Shown in pieces: positions 1 through 8,349 of a DNA stretch of 64,000 nt. How positions within the stretch are numbered: position 1 is the first letter of the stretch; the number at the start of each line of letters is the position of its first letter. The notes under the pieces were generated by a model. That model was not told the origin of the DNA and made no database searches. It saw only the letters and a list, made by a program, of their open reading frames with translations. The translations under genes and the position numbers were made by a program. Source of the stretch: Rhodobacteraceae bacterium KLH11 (GTDB taxonomy: Bacteria > Pseudomonadota > Alphaproteobacteria > Rhodobacterales > Rhodobacteraceae); NCBI GenBank assembly GCA_000158135.1, contig DS999531.1:2212051-2276050 (forward strand), read 5' to 3'.

Positions 1-35
1 GGTCCTGTTGCGTTTTACCCAACAAAGGACATCTC

Positions 36-461
36 ATGCTGATTTCGCTGCGCAAGGCCCGCACTATCATTCGGAAAGCTCTGGAAAAGGGGCGCGAGCA
101 GGAGTGGAAACCTCTCTCGGTCGTGGTGCTGGATGCAGGCGGACACGTGATTGCATTTGAACGCGAAGATGGTGCCGCGCCGGGCCGGTTTCCGATTGCG
201 CATGGCAAGGCTTACGGATCAGTCATGCTGGGCATGGCGGGCACGGCACAGATGCAGCGGGCCGAGGGGCAGGCCTATTTCATGGCCGCCGTGAACGGTG
301 TCTATGGCGGGCAGGTCGTTCCGGTGCCCGGGGGCGTTCTGGTCCGCGATCGCAAAGGCGCGGTGATCGGGGCGGTTGGCGTTACGGGTGACACATCGGA
401 AAATGATGCGCAGGCAGCGCTGGCCGGGATCGAGGCTGTGGGACTGACAGGCGAGATCTGA
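36..461 (+). CDS. GlcG/HbpS-family (DUF336) protein
   Basis: A 141-residue cytoplasmic protein of the GlcG/HbpS fold. Members bind haem or small ligands, or occur beside glycolate and diol degradation genes; their biochemical role is mostly unsettled. The sequence shows the family's N-terminal helix, the central V-V-V-L-D-A-G-G-H strand-turn near residues 28-37, and the glycine-rich C-terminal half (G-G-V-L-V-R-D near 99, then G-A-V-G-V-T-G-D-T). There is no signal peptide, unlike secreted HbpS. The ATG follows an AAAGGA ribosome site. The next gene is 123 bases away behind a possible terminator, so it may be transcribed alone. The family call is good; the ligand is unknown. Confidence 0.8.
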   Translation: MLISLRKARTIIRKALEKGREQEWKPLSVVVLDAGGHVIAFEREDGAAPGRFPIAHGKAYGSVMLGMAGTAQMQRAEGQAYFMAAVNGVYGGQVVPVPGGVLVRDRKGAVIGAVGVTGDTSENDAQAALAGIEAVGLTGEI

Positions 462-534
462 GAAAAAGCCGGATTGTGCGCCGTTGAACACGCGCTTGCG
501 CTGCTATGCAGTGCCTGTGCCGTTGCGCGCGGAC

Positions 535-556
535 AAACCTGCCGATAGGTTTTTTT
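535..556 (+). terminator. Weak rho-independent terminator after the GlcG-like gene
   Basis: A six-base stem AAACCT/AGGTTT with a six-base loop runs straight into a tract of seven T residues. The stem is short, so termination may be partial. It lies between the GlcG-like gene and the amidotransferase gene, where a transcription unit boundary is reasonable. Confidence 0.4.
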
Positions 557-584
557 GAGGTTCGGGTGAAACAAGGGAAATGAA

Positions 585-1364
585 ATGGCGCGCCCTGTCG
601 TCGGAATAATCGGTAACTCTTACCTGATGAATGATCAGTATCCAACCCATGCGGGGGGTACGATGAATTCGGATGCGGTCTCGAATGTTGCCGATTGTAT
701 GCCGCTTCTGATCCCGGCAGACCCGCGCTATGTCGCCGTCGATGAGTTGCTGGAGGTCTGCGATGGTTTTCTGCTGACCGGTGGCCGCCCCAACGTACAC
801 CCCGAAGAATACGGTGAGCCCGCAACAGCAGCGCATGGCGAGTTTGATCGCGCGCGTGATGCCATCACGCTGCCACTGGTTCGGGAATGCACCCGGCGCG
901 GCCAACCCTTCTTTGGGATTTGCCGCGGCTTTCAAGAGGTCAATGTTGCTCTGGGTGGTACGCTCTACCCCGAGATACGCGAATTGCCGGGGCGTCTGAA
1001 CCACCGGATGCCGCCCGATGGCACGCTGGAAGAGAAATTTGCCCTGCGCCATGTGGTAACGCTGACCGAAGGGGGCGTGTTTCACCGCCTGCTGGGGGCC
1101 AGTGAGGTGATGACCAATACCCTGCACGGGCAGGGGATCAAAACATTGGGCGAGAATGTCATCATTGATGGCCACGCGCCTGATGGCACGCCCGAGGCAA
1201 TTTATGTCAAAGACGCGCCTGGTTTCACCTTGTCGGTTCAGTGGCACCCGGAATGGGATGCCGCGAACGATCCGGTGTCGCGCCCGCTGTTTGAAGCGTT
1301 TGGTCAGGCTGTGCACGCATGGGCCAAGGGCAAGAACGCTGCGCGTTTGCAACGCTCTGCCTGA
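585..1364 (+). CDS. Gamma-glutamyl-gamma-aminobutyrate hydrolase-like class I amidotransferase (PuuD family)
   Basis: A 259-residue peptidase C26/class I glutamine amidotransferase. The closest known role is hydrolysis of gamma-glutamyl-GABA in putrescine use, releasing GABA and glutamate in the cytoplasm. The catalytic triad is visible: Cys113 in F-F-G-I-C-R-G-F, and His221 and Glu223 in W-H-P-E-W. The N-terminal P-V-V-G-I-I-G-N-S and the L-L-T-G-G-R-P-N turn near residue 64 also fit. Length is normal for PuuD. No puuA, puuB or puuC gene is in view, so the substrate could be another gamma-glutamyl amine. It is followed tail-to-tail by the molybdenum hydroxylase operon. Confidence 0.85.
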   Translation: MARPVVGIIGNSYLMNDQYPTHAGGTMNSDAVSNVADCMPLLIPADPRYVAVDELLEVCDGFLLTGGRPNVHPEEYGEPATAAHGEFDRARDAITLPLVRECTRRGQPFFGICRGFQEVNVALGGTLYPEIRELPGRLNHRMPPDGTLEEKFALRHVVTLTEGGVFHRLLGASEVMTNTLHGQGIKTLGENVIIDGHAPDGTPEAIYVKDAPGFTLSVQWHPEWDAANDPVSRPLFEAFGQAVHAWAKGKNAARLQRSA

Positions 1365-1373
1365 GGCGCGGGT

Positions 1374-1394
1374 GGTCCGGCGTATGGCCGGACC
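1374..1394. terminator. Hairpin between convergent genes
   Basis: Perfect eight-base arms GGTCCGGC/GCCGGACC around a five-base loop. It lies in the 39-base gap between the ends of the amidotransferase gene and the molybdenum hydroxylase large-subunit gene. No clear T tract is present on either strand, so it may be a shared weak or factor-assisted terminator or a 3'-end stabiliser. Confidence 0.45.
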
Positions 1395-1403
1395 GGATGT
1401 TCA

Positions 1404-3644
1404 TCAAACCAGCAGGTCGAACTGCGTGTTCAGCGGAAGGCTGCGCGCGCGCGTGCCGGTTAAATCGAACAATGCGTTCCCAAGCGCTGGCATGGATGGG
1501 GGCGTGCCGGGTTCACCGACGCCACCCAGATACTTGTTGGTTTCCAGAACGCGAACCTCGGTGACCGGAACGTTATGCATCCGCAAGGCGTCGTAGTCAG
1601 GGAAATTATACTGCTCAACCTCACCATCGGCAAAGGTGATCTCGCCCATCACTGCCGCCGAGAGGCCATAGATCATGCCGCCAATCATCTGGGCCTCGAC
1701 CGTGCCCGGATCCAGCGCCAGCCCCACATCACAGGCGATCCATGCCTTGTTGATGCGGATGGTTCCGTCTTGGTCCACCACCTCGATCACCTGGGCCACT
1801 GGCGTGCCAAAGCTGTAGGTCATGGCGACGCCGCGCCCGACACCATCAGGGGTTTTGCCGGTCCAGCCCGACATCTCTTTGACCGCGTCCAGACATCCCG
1901 CAGCAGGAGCGAACTCGGGCCTTGCCAGCTCCAGCCGGAACTCCAGCGGATCACGACCGGCGGCGTGGGCCATTTCATCCATGAAGGTCTCGTGGAAGAA
2001 CCCGTTGTGGCTGTTGCCGACCGAACGCCAGAAACCGACCGGAACGGCCAGATCAGAGATATAGCCGCTCATCCGATAGTTGGGCACCGCGTAAGGCTGG
2101 TTAAAGAACCCTTCGACCAGCACTTTGTCGGGGCCGCCGCCGGGCAAACCGGTATAGCGGGTCACCGCCTGCTGGGTCGGCGATTGCGAGGCAACCTTGC
2201 CGTCAATCAGAACAGCCTTGCCATCCTTGACTGCGCCGCGCATGCGGGCCATCGCGCTGGGGCGGTAGAAGTCGTGGCGCATATCCTCTTCGCGGCTCCA
2301 TGTGGTCTGGATCGGGGTGCCGGGCATCGCCATCGCGACCTTGGTGGCAATCTCGCTGAAATCCAGCTCACCCCGTCGCCCGAAGCCGCCACCCAGATAG
2401 GTGGTGTGAACCTCAACCGCTTCGGTTTCCAGACCAGCGGTATTGGCCACGCGCAACTGGATCAGGGTCGGGGCCTGATTGCCGCACCACAGGTCCAGCG
2501 TGTTGCCGGAATAAAGCGCGGTGGCATTCATCGGCTCCATCGTGGCGTGGGCCAGATAGGGAACGGCATATTCCGCAATAAGCTCGGTTGCGCCTTCGGG
2601 CATCACATCCACATCACCGTCATCGCGCATGGTCGAGTTCGGTGCATCATCGAACGCCTTTGCGATCCGGTCAAACAGCGCAGCGGTATCAGGCGGATAG
2701 GGCGCATCGCCCCAATCCACGTCGATAGCCTCGACCGCCTGAATGGCCAGCCATGTGTTACTGGCAATCACAGCGACCCCGGTGCCCAGATCAACGATCT
2801 TTTCCACCCCGGGCATGGTCTCGGCTGTGCTGGCATCGAAGCCGTTCATCTGCCCGCCCAGCTTTGGGTTCATACGGACGGAAGCGAACTTCAGACCTTC
2901 GGGACGTACATCGATGCCAAATTCGGCAGTGCCGGTGGATTTACCGAGTATGTCGACACGCGGCAGCGACCGCCCGAGCAAGCGCCATTGGGACGGGTCG
3001 CGCAACTCCGCCTCGGGCGGTTCAATCCGGCCCGCGGCTTCGGCGAGATCGGCATAGGGGAGGCGGGTTCCGTCTGGCGCGATAACAGTACCGTTTTCGG
3101 TTTTCAGCTGGGCACGGTCTACGCCCAGCCGATCTGCTGCTGCTTGTTTCAACGTCTCACGCGCGGTGGCGCCGGCCATGCGCATCCGCTCGAACCCGTC
3201 TTTCATCGAGGTCGATCCCCCCGTGACCTGCAGGCTGAGCGGTTTGCCCAGCACACCCAGGGCTTCGCCCAGATTGTGCTGGAAGTTCGAGATGTCATAG
3301 CCCTTGTTCGGCAGCCCTTCTCCGACAAGGGCCGAGTTGTAATAGGCTGCTGCCGCAGGTCCGTGCAGAATGCGGATGGCGTCCAGTTCAACATCCAGCT
3401 CTTCTGCGATCAGCGCTGCCCATGTTGTCATCACACCCTGACCCATTTCGGCGCGGGGGGCGAACAGGGTCACGCCCTGTTGATCGATCAGCACAAAGGG
3501 GCTGAGTGCAGTTTCCCCCTTGCCGGGTTTCAGCGGATTCGCGGCCGGACGGGTGACGTAATAGGCACCGAAGGCGACACCGCCCACAATGGCGGCAGAT
3601 CCGATCAGAAAGGTGCGGCGCAGGATTTTACCGATGCTTGCCAT
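1404..3644 (-). CDS. Tat-exported molybdopterin-binding subunit of a xanthine-dehydrogenase-family oxidoreductase (IorB-like)
   Basis: A 746-residue large subunit of the molybdenum hydroxylase family, most like the isoquinoline 1-oxidoreductase/aldehyde dehydrogenase beta type. These enzymes hydroxylate aldehydes or N-heterocycles with water as oxygen source. The N-terminus has a twin-arginine signal (R9-R10-T-F-L-I-G followed by a hydrophobic stretch), indicating folded export to the periplasm. The large domain contains the molybdopterin-contacting segments, and near the C-terminus G-V-G-E-P-G-T-P-P with the expected catalytic Glu711. The gene follows the [2Fe-2S] subunit gene with a three-base gap. 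No FAD subunit gene is adjacent, as in IorAB-type enzymes that pass electrons to a cytochrome or quinone. The substrate cannot be read from the sequence. Confidence 0.88.
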   Translation of the reverse strand: MASIGKILRRTFLIGSAAIVGGVAFGAYYVTRPAANPLKPGKGETALSPFVLIDQQGVTLFAPRAEMGQGVMTTWAALIAEELDVELDAIRILHGPAAAAYYNSALVGEGLPNKGYDISNFQHNLGEALGVLGKPLSLQVTGGSTSMKDGFERMRMAGATARETLKQAAADRLGVDRAQLKTENGTVIAPDGTRLPYADLAEAAGRIEPPEAELRDPSQWRLLGRSLPRVDILGKSTGTAEFGIDVRPEGLKFASVRMNPKLGGQMNGFDASTAETMPGVEKIVDLGTGVAVIASNTWLAIQAVEAIDVDWGDAPYPPDTAALFDRIAKAFDDAPNSTMRDDGDVDVMPEGATELIAEYAVPYLAHATMEPMNATALYSGNTLDLWCGNQAPTLIQLRVANTAGLETEAVEVHTTYLGGGFGRRGELDFSEIATKVAMAMPGTPIQTTWSREEDMRHDFYRPSAMARMRGAVKDGKAVLIDGKVASQSPTQQAVTRYTGLPGGGPDKVLVEGFFNQPYAVPNYRMSGYISDLAVPVGFWRSVGNSHNGFFHETFMDEMAHAAGRDPLEFRLELARPEFAPAAGCLDAVKEMSGWTGKTPDGVGRGVAMTYSFGTPVAQVIEVVDQDGTIRINKAWIACDVGLALDPGTVEAQMIGGMIYGLSAAVMGEITFADGEVEQYNFPDYDALRMHNVPVTEVRVLETNKYLGGVGEPGTPPSMPALGNALFDLTGTRARSLPLNTQFDLLV

Positions 3645-3647
3645 GGT

Positions 3648-4112
3648 TCAGGCCTCGTTCAGTTTGGATGCGGCATCGTGGATGGCGGCGCGGATGCGGG
3701 GATAGGTGCCACAGCGGCACAGATTGCCCTGCATCGCGTCATCGATATCCTGATCCGTAGGAGAGGGGTTTTCAGCCAGCAACGCTGCTGCCTGCATGAT
3801 TTGCCCGGATTGGCAATAACCGCATTGCGCAACCTGATGCTCGACCCATGCCTGCTGGATCATCGCCATTGCGTCGGGCGTGCCCAACCCTTCGATCGTG
3901 GTGACTTCCCCCCAGACATCGGACAGCGCGACCTGACATGACCGAACAGATTCGCCATCAATATGGACGGTACAGGCCCCGCAAGCAGCCACACCGCAGC
4001 CGAACTTGGTGCCGGTCAGCCCGACCTCATCGCGCAGGACCCAGAGCAAGGGAACATCATCGGGCAGATCGACCTGATGGGTCTTTCCGTTGATTTTAAG
4101 GGCGGTTGCCAT
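3648..4112 (-). CDS. (2Fe-2S)-binding small subunit of a molybdenum hydroxylase (IorA-like)
   Basis: A 154-residue two-domain iron-sulfur subunit that carries electrons from the molybdenum cofactor. The N-terminal plant-ferredoxin-type cluster is set by Cys39, Cys44, Cys47 and Cys59 (C-G-V-A-A-C-G-A-C). The C-terminal cluster is set by Cys97, Cys100, Cys132 and Cys134 (C-G-Y-C ... C-R-C-G). There is no signal of its own, so it presumably travels with the Tat-tagged large subunit. I chose the ATG whose product begins M-A-T-A-L-K because it follows an AGAGGT ribosome site. An in-frame start 26 codons upstream would lie inside the regulator's operator region. First gene of a two-gene operon divergent from the TetR gene. 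Confidence 0.9.
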   Translation of the reverse strand: MATALKINGKTHQVDLPDDVPLLWVLRDEVGLTGTKFGCGVAACGACTVHIDGESVRSCQVALSDVWGEVTTIEGLGTPDAMAMIQQAWVEHQVAQCGYCQSGQIMQAAALLAENPSPTDQDIDDAMQGNLCRCGTYPRIRAAIHDAASKLNEA

Positions 4113-4141
4113 GGCGCACCTCTCTTGGCTGTGGCGTCTCC

Positions 4142-4210
4142 TGACATAATTAATGAAAAGTGTCAGTGTGTCAATTGACAAAATATACAAAAAATGTCAG
4201 AGGTTTGACA
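4142..4210. promoter_or_regulatory. Cluster of TGTCA/TGACA half-sites between tetR and the molybdenum hydroxylase operon
   Basis: Half-sites TGACA or TGTCA begin at 4142, 4161, 4169, 4176, 4195 and 4206. Those at 4169 and 4176 form a perfect 12-base palindrome TGTCAATTGACA. TTGACA, a perfect -35 hexamer, occurs on both strands inside that palindrome. The segment is also markedly AT-rich compared with its surroundings. A TetR-family dimer encoded by the adjacent divergent gene is the obvious candidate ligand. It would control both its own gene and the oxidoreductase operon. Binding is inferred. Confidence 0.6.
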
Positions 4211-4788
4211 TGACGCGTATACAAGACGACCCCAAGACAACTGCGATCCTGAATTCGGCCTTTCAGGCCTTTGCAACTTACGGATTTCGAAAAACGTCGA
4301 TGGATGACATTGCAAAGGGGGCAGGGATGTCCCGGCCTGCGGTGTATCTGCACTATAAGAACAAAGAGGCCATTGTCCGGGAGCTGACCCAGTTCTACTA
4401 CGGCGAAAAGACGGCCCTTGTGGCAGAAGCGCTGGCCGGAGCCGGAACTCTGCCAGAACTGCTTGCGCATGCAATTCAGGTGCAAGCGCAGGGGATGGCA
4501 GAGATTCTGGCCTCGCCCCACGGGCTTGAGATGCTGGATGCCACAAAATCCATGTCGACGGATATTATTCAGAACGGCGAGGCGGCCTTGACCCGTCTTT
4601 ACGCAGATTGGTTGCGCCGTGAGGATGCCGCCGGTCGTGCGCATCTGCCTGTCGGACCGGATGAGGCGGCAAAGACGATCACCGCGTCGCTGAAGGGCAT
4701 CAAGATGACGGCCTCTACCGCCGAGGAGTATGAACAGAGCATTTCCCAGCTATCCGCACTGTTGGGCGCGGCGCTTGAGGTCAGGTGA
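4210..4788 (+). CDS. TetR/AcrR-family transcriptional regulator
   Basis: A 192-residue regulator. The N-terminal helix-turn-helix is clear at about residues 29-48 (T-S-M-D-D-I-A-K-G-A-G-M-S-R-P-A-V-Y-L-H-Y) with the typical Y-x-H-Y-K-N-K-E tail. The remainder is an alpha-helical ligand domain without a recognisable subfamily. I start it at the ATG preceded by CAGAGGT; an upstream in-frame ATG lies inside the operator cluster. It is divergent from the iorA/iorB-like operon across 97 bases full of TGTCA repeats, so it most likely represses that operon and itself. Its end overlaps the convergent kynureninase gene by eight bases. Confidence 0.88.
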   Translation: MTRIQDDPKTTAILNSAFQAFATYGFRKTSMDDIAKGAGMSRPAVYLHYKNKEAIVRELTQFYYGEKTALVAEALAGAGTLPELLAHAIQVQAQGMAEILASPHGLEMLDATKSMSTDIIQNGEAALTRLYADWLRREDAAGRAHLPVGPDEAAKTITASLKGIKMTASTAEEYEQSISQLSALLGAALEVR

Positions 4789-5974
4789 CACGCTGCCGGA
4801 TTTTGTATTCCGGCCTGTCCCACAGCCTGTTTGCAATGATATCGGCCAGAATATCGACGGCCCGCTCCACATCGCCCTCATCAATATAAAGCGGCGTGAA
4901 GCCAAAGCGCATGATGTCGGGGGCCCGAAAATCACCGATTACATCACGCGCGATCAGCGCCTGCATGGCGGCATATCCTTCGTTAAAATGAAACGAAACC
5001 TGACTGCCGCGCTGCGCAGGATTGCGCGGGCTGGCCAGTGTCAGCCCGGGGCAGGTGGCCTCGACACCGGCAATAAACAGCTCGGTCAGTTCGATGGATT
5101 TGGCGCGTATATCGGCAATTTCAGCCATGTCCCAGATGTCCATCGCCGCCGACAGCGCCGCCATCTGAACGACCGGAGGGGTGCCGACCCGCATCCGTTC
5201 GATCCCCGCGCCGGGGCGATAGTCAAGATCAAAGGAAAACGGTGCCTCGTGCCCCAGCCAGCCGGACAGGGCGGGGCGTACCCGATCCATCAGGCGCGGG
5301 GCGACATAGATAAACGCGGGCGCGCCGGGGCCGCCATTGAGATACTTGTAAGTGCAACCTGCCGCGAAATCCGCGTTGCAGCCGGACAGATCAACCGGGA
5401 TTGCCCCGGCGGAATGGGCCAGATCCCAAACCGTTAACACGCCGTTGGCATGGGCCAGCTCGGTCAATGCCTTCATGTCATGCATCCGTCCGGTGCGGTA
5501 ATCGACCTCGGTCAGCATCAAAACCGCGATCTCTTCGGTGATCTGCGCGGCGACGTCATCGGGGTGCACCACGCGCAGTTCATAATCTGGCCCCAGCGAC
5601 CGCAGCAGTCCGTCCGCCATATAAAGGTCAGAGGGGAAATTGCCGTTGTCCGACAGGATCACCTTACGGGTCGGGTTCAGCTCCAACGCCGAGGCGAGCG
5701 CCTGATAGACCTTGATCGACAACGTATCCCCGACAACAACACTGCCGGGTTCAGCCCCGATCAACCGCCCGATCCGGTCACCCAGATGGGTTGGCAACCC
5801 CATCCAACCGGCCTTGTTCCATCCGGTGATCAGCATCTGCCCCCACTCATCCTGCACCATCGCGCCCACCTTCCCGGCAGCAGTTTTCGGCAGCGGGCCC
5901 AGCGAGTTACCATCAAGATATAAAACCCCGTCGGGCAGGTGGAACATGGATTTGGTGGCAGAGAAATCGGTCAT
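4781..5974 (-). CDS. kynU: Kynureninase
   Basis: PLP enzyme that cleaves kynurenine to anthranilate and alanine, and 3-hydroxykynurenine to 3-hydroxyanthranilate, in tryptophan breakdown. The 397-residue product shows the N-terminal Y-L-D-G-N-S-L-G-P-L-P, the W-D-L-A-H-S-A-G motif with the pyridine-contacting Asp184, and the PLP lysine Lys210 in C-T-Y-K-Y-L-N-G-G-P-G. I take the ATG giving M-T-D-F-S-A-T-K. An in-frame TTG eight codons earlier is possible, and neither has a strong ribosome site. No kynA or kynB gene is adjacent. It converges on the tetR gene with an eight-base overlap. Confidence 0.93.
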   Translation of the reverse strand: MTDFSATKSMFHLPDGVLYLDGNSLGPLPKTAAGKVGAMVQDEWGQMLITGWNKAGWMGLPTHLGDRIGRLIGAEPGSVVVGDTLSIKVYQALASALELNPTRKVILSDNGNFPSDLYMADGLLRSLGPDYELRVVHPDDVAAQITEEIAVLMLTEVDYRTGRMHDMKALTELAHANGVLTVWDLAHSAGAIPVDLSGCNADFAAGCTYKYLNGGPGAPAFIYVAPRLMDRVRPALSGWLGHEAPFSFDLDYRPGAGIERMRVGTPPVVQMAALSAAMDIWDMAEIADIRAKSIELTELFIAGVEATCPGLTLASPRNPAQRGSQVSFHFNEGYAAMQALIARDVIGDFRAPDIMRFGFTPLYIDEGDVERAVDILADIIANRLWDRPEYKIRQRVT

Positions 5975-6182
5975 GTCGGCTTGGGGCGGCTCAGGCAAAA
6001 GTGATGGTCATGTCTGGCCTAGCTGATCGGGCTACCCCTGTCTATCGATACAAATCAGCGTCGTCCAAAGGGGGGTATTGCCTGATGCGACAACCTGAGC
6101 TTTTGCCATCAGCGCCAGAAAGCGCTAATACGTCGCCCGGAAACGACATGCATGGGTGTGTGTCGCCGTTACGGGGATGGCC

Positions 6183-6632
6183 ATGCGTCGAATTGACCTT
6201 CCACCTGTCTGGCTTGCGGGGTTTGCTGCGCTGGCGTGGGTGCAGGCGCGCGTGCTGTCTTTGGGTTTGTCGCTTGACGGTGCAGCAACCGGCCTGCTCA
6301 GCGGTATTCTGATTGGCGGGGGGATCATTCTGGCGATCATGGCAATCGTCGAATTCCGCCGCCACCGCACAACCGTCATCCCGCATGAAACACCTTCAAC
6401 CATGGTGCAATCGGGCATCTACAAGCGCAGCCGCAACCCTATCTATGTGGGCGATGTTCTGATTCTGGCGGGGCTGATCCTGCGGTTCGATGCAGTGCTT
6501 TCGCTGGTCCTGATCCCGATCTTCGTCTGGGTTCTGGAGCGCCGCTTTATCATACCCGAAGAAGATCGCCTGCGCCGTAATTTTCGCGCCGATTTTGCCC
6601 GGTACGAGCGTAAGACCCGGCGGTGGATTTAA
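6183..6632 (+). CDS. Isoprenylcysteine carboxyl methyltransferase-like membrane protein
   Basis: A small integral membrane protein of about 149 residues with hydrophobic segments near residues 8-25, 35-55 and 90-125. It has the family signature S-R-N-P-I-Y-V-G near residue 81 and a C-terminal E-E-D-R-L-R-R-N-F ... F-A-R-Y-E-R-K-T-R-R-W. These motifs mark the ICMT/phospholipid methyltransferase-like superfamily, which uses S-adenosylmethionine. Bacterial members are mostly uncharacterised, and no prenylated substrate is expected here. I start at the ATG giving M-R-R-I-D because GGGGA lies seven bases upstream; an ATG two codons earlier and a GTG nine codons earlier are alternatives. It appears to be a single-gene unit. 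Confidence 0.75.
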   Translation: MRRIDLPPVWLAGFAALAWVQARVLSLGLSLDGAATGLLSGILIGGGIILAIMAIVEFRRHRTTVIPHETPSTMVQSGIYKRSRNPIYVGDVLILAGLILRFDAVLSLVLIPIFVWVLERRFIIPEEDRLRRNFRADFARYERKTRRWI

Positions 6633-6681
6633 GGGTGTTGTTATCATGACACAACGTTGCGATTGCTGCGCTTGCGAAATA

Positions 6682-6695
6682 ATCTTGCGCAAGAT
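6682..6695. promoter_or_regulatory. Perfect 14-base palindrome upstream of pntA
   Basis: ATCTTGCGCAAGAT reads the same on both strands and is centred about 76 bases before the pntA start codon. A related half-site CTTGCG occurs ten bases earlier. The position and symmetry suit a dimeric regulator's operator. I cannot name the regulator. Confidence 0.45.
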
Positions 6696-6764
6696 ACATG
6701 TCTGCTTGTCATTCTATGCTGAATATTCAACCGGCCTGAACCAAAAATTAGGGGGAACCGACTG

Positions 6765-8336
6765 GTGAAACTAGGAACGCCGAAGGAAGTATATAGTGGG
6801 GAGGCTCGTGTTGCGTTGACGCCTGAGTCTGCTTTGCAGCTGCAGAAGCTTGGGTATACGTGTTTGATTGAGAAGGGCGCGGGTTCTGCTGCGGGTTTTT
6901 CGGATGCGGCTTATGAGGCAGCGGGTGTTGAGGTTGTGAAGACCGCGGCGGCGCTGTGGAAGGCTGCGGATATCATTGCCAAGGTGCGGCCGCCCTCGGA
7001 GACTGAACTGAAGCGTCTGACCAAGGACAAGACGTTGATTTCCTTCTTTAACCCTGCGGGGAACGAAGAAGGGATGGAGCTGGCCAGATCCAAGGGCGCG
7101 ACGGTGATCGCGATGGAGATGGTGCCGCGGATTTCCCGGGCGCAAAAGATGGACGCGCTGTCGTCGATGGCCAATATCGCGGGCTACCGTGCGGTGATCG
7201 AGGCGGGCAACAACTTTGGCCGGTTTTTCACCGGTCAGGTGACGGCGGCGGGTAAGGTGCCGCCTGCCAAGGTGCTGATCGTGGGCGCGGGCGTGGCCGG
7301 TCTGGCGGCGATCGGGACATCCACTTCGCTGGGTGCGATTACCTACGCCTTCGATGTGCGCCCCGAAGTGGCGGAACAGGTCGAATCCATGGGGGCCGAG
7401 TTTGTCTATCTGGATTTCGAGGAAGACCAGCAGGATGGCGCGGCCACCGGCGGTTATGCCAGCGTCCAGTCGGATGAATTCCGCGAGGCTCAGCTGGCCA
7501 AGTTCCGCGAGCTGGCGCCTGAGATGGATATCGTCATCACCACCGCGCTGATCCCCAACCGCGAAGCGCCTGAGCTGTGGACCAAAGATATGGTCGAGGC
7601 GATGAAGCCGGGCTCGGTGATTGTCGATCTGGCGGCGGAAAAGGGCGGCAACTGCAAGCTGACCGTGGCGGATGAGAAGATCGTGACCGACAATGGCGTG
7701 ACCATCATCGGCTATACCGATTTCCCCAGCCGGATGGCGGCGCAGAGCTCGTCGCTTTATGCCACCAACATCCGTCACATGATGACCGACCTGACGCCCG
7801 AAAAGGACGGTCAGGTGCATCATGACATGGAAGATGACGTGATCCGCGGCGCGACCGTGACCCATGAGGGCGAGATCACCTTCCCGCCGCCACCACCCAA
7901 GGTGCAGGCGATTGCGGCGCAGAAAAAGCCCGAGGTCAAGGAACTGACCCCGGAAGAGAAAAAGGCGCAGGAGGTCGCGGCCTTCAAGGCGCAGACCAAA
8001 CAGCAGTTTACCCTGCTGGGTGTCGGTGGCGCGCTGATGCTGCTGGTGGGGCTGATCGCTCCGGCCAGTTTCATGCAGCACTTCATCGTGTTTGTGCTGG
8101 CCATTTTTGTCGGCTTCCAGGTGATCTGGGGTGTCGCGCACAGCCTGCACACGCCGCTGATGGCGATCACCAACGCGATCTCGTCGATTATCATCGTGGG
8201 CGCGCTGATGCAGATCGGATCGGGGTCGTTCCTGGTGATCCTGCTGGCGGCACTGTCTGTCTTCATGGCCGGGATCAATATCTTCGGCGGCTTCCTCGTA
8301 ACCCGGCGCATGCTCGCCATGTTCCAGAAATCTTAA
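6765..8336 (+). CDS. pntA: NAD(P) transhydrogenase alpha subunit
   Basis: Subunit of the inner-membrane proton-translocating transhydrogenase that makes NADPH from NADH using the proton gradient. The 523-residue chain holds the NAD(H)-binding domain I, with the dinucleotide motif G174[10 protein letters not shown], then a Pro/Lys-rich linker near residues 380-410, then hydrophobic segments to the C-terminus. Domain I and the membrane part are therefore on one chain, as in Escherichia coli and unlike the split PntAA/PntAB of Rhodospirillum. GTG is the start, behind a GGGGGA ribosome site. pntB follows after 13 bases. Confidence 0.96.
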   Translation: MKLGTPKEVYSGEARVALTPESALQLQKLGYTCLIEKGAGSAAGFSDAAYEAAGVEVVKTAAALWKAADIIAKVRPPSETELKRLTKDKTLISFFNPAGNEEGMELARSKGATVIAMEMVPRISRAQKMDALSSMANIAGYRAVIEAGNNFGRFFTGQVTAAGKVPPAKVLIVGAGVAGLAAIGTSTSLGAITYAFDVRPEVAEQVESMGAEFVYLDFEEDQQDGAATGGYASVQSDEFREAQLAKFRELAPEMDIVITTALIPNREAPELWTKDMVEAMKPGSVIVDLAAEKGGNCKLTVADEKIVTDNGVTIIGYTDFPSRMAAQSSSLYATNIRHMMTDLTPEKDGQVHHDMEDDVIRGATVTHEGEITFPPPPPKVQAIAAQKKPEVKELTPEEKKAQEVAAFKAQTKQQFTLLGVGGALMLLVGLIAPASFMQHFIVFVLAIFVGFQVIWGVAHSLHTPLMAITNAISSIIIVGALMQIGSGSFLVILLAALSVFMAGINIFGGFLVTRRMLAMFQKS

Positions 8337-8349
8337 GGAGGCCGGGCAC

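Noticed and set aside
1575-3941. 788-codon open frame opposite the molybdenum hydroxylase genes
   Set aside because: It lies entirely antisense to two well-supported genes, its product has no motif, and such frames are expected opposite high-GC genes with strong third-position bias. The same holds for long antisense frames opposite pntA, the binding-protein gene, nuoD and nuoG.
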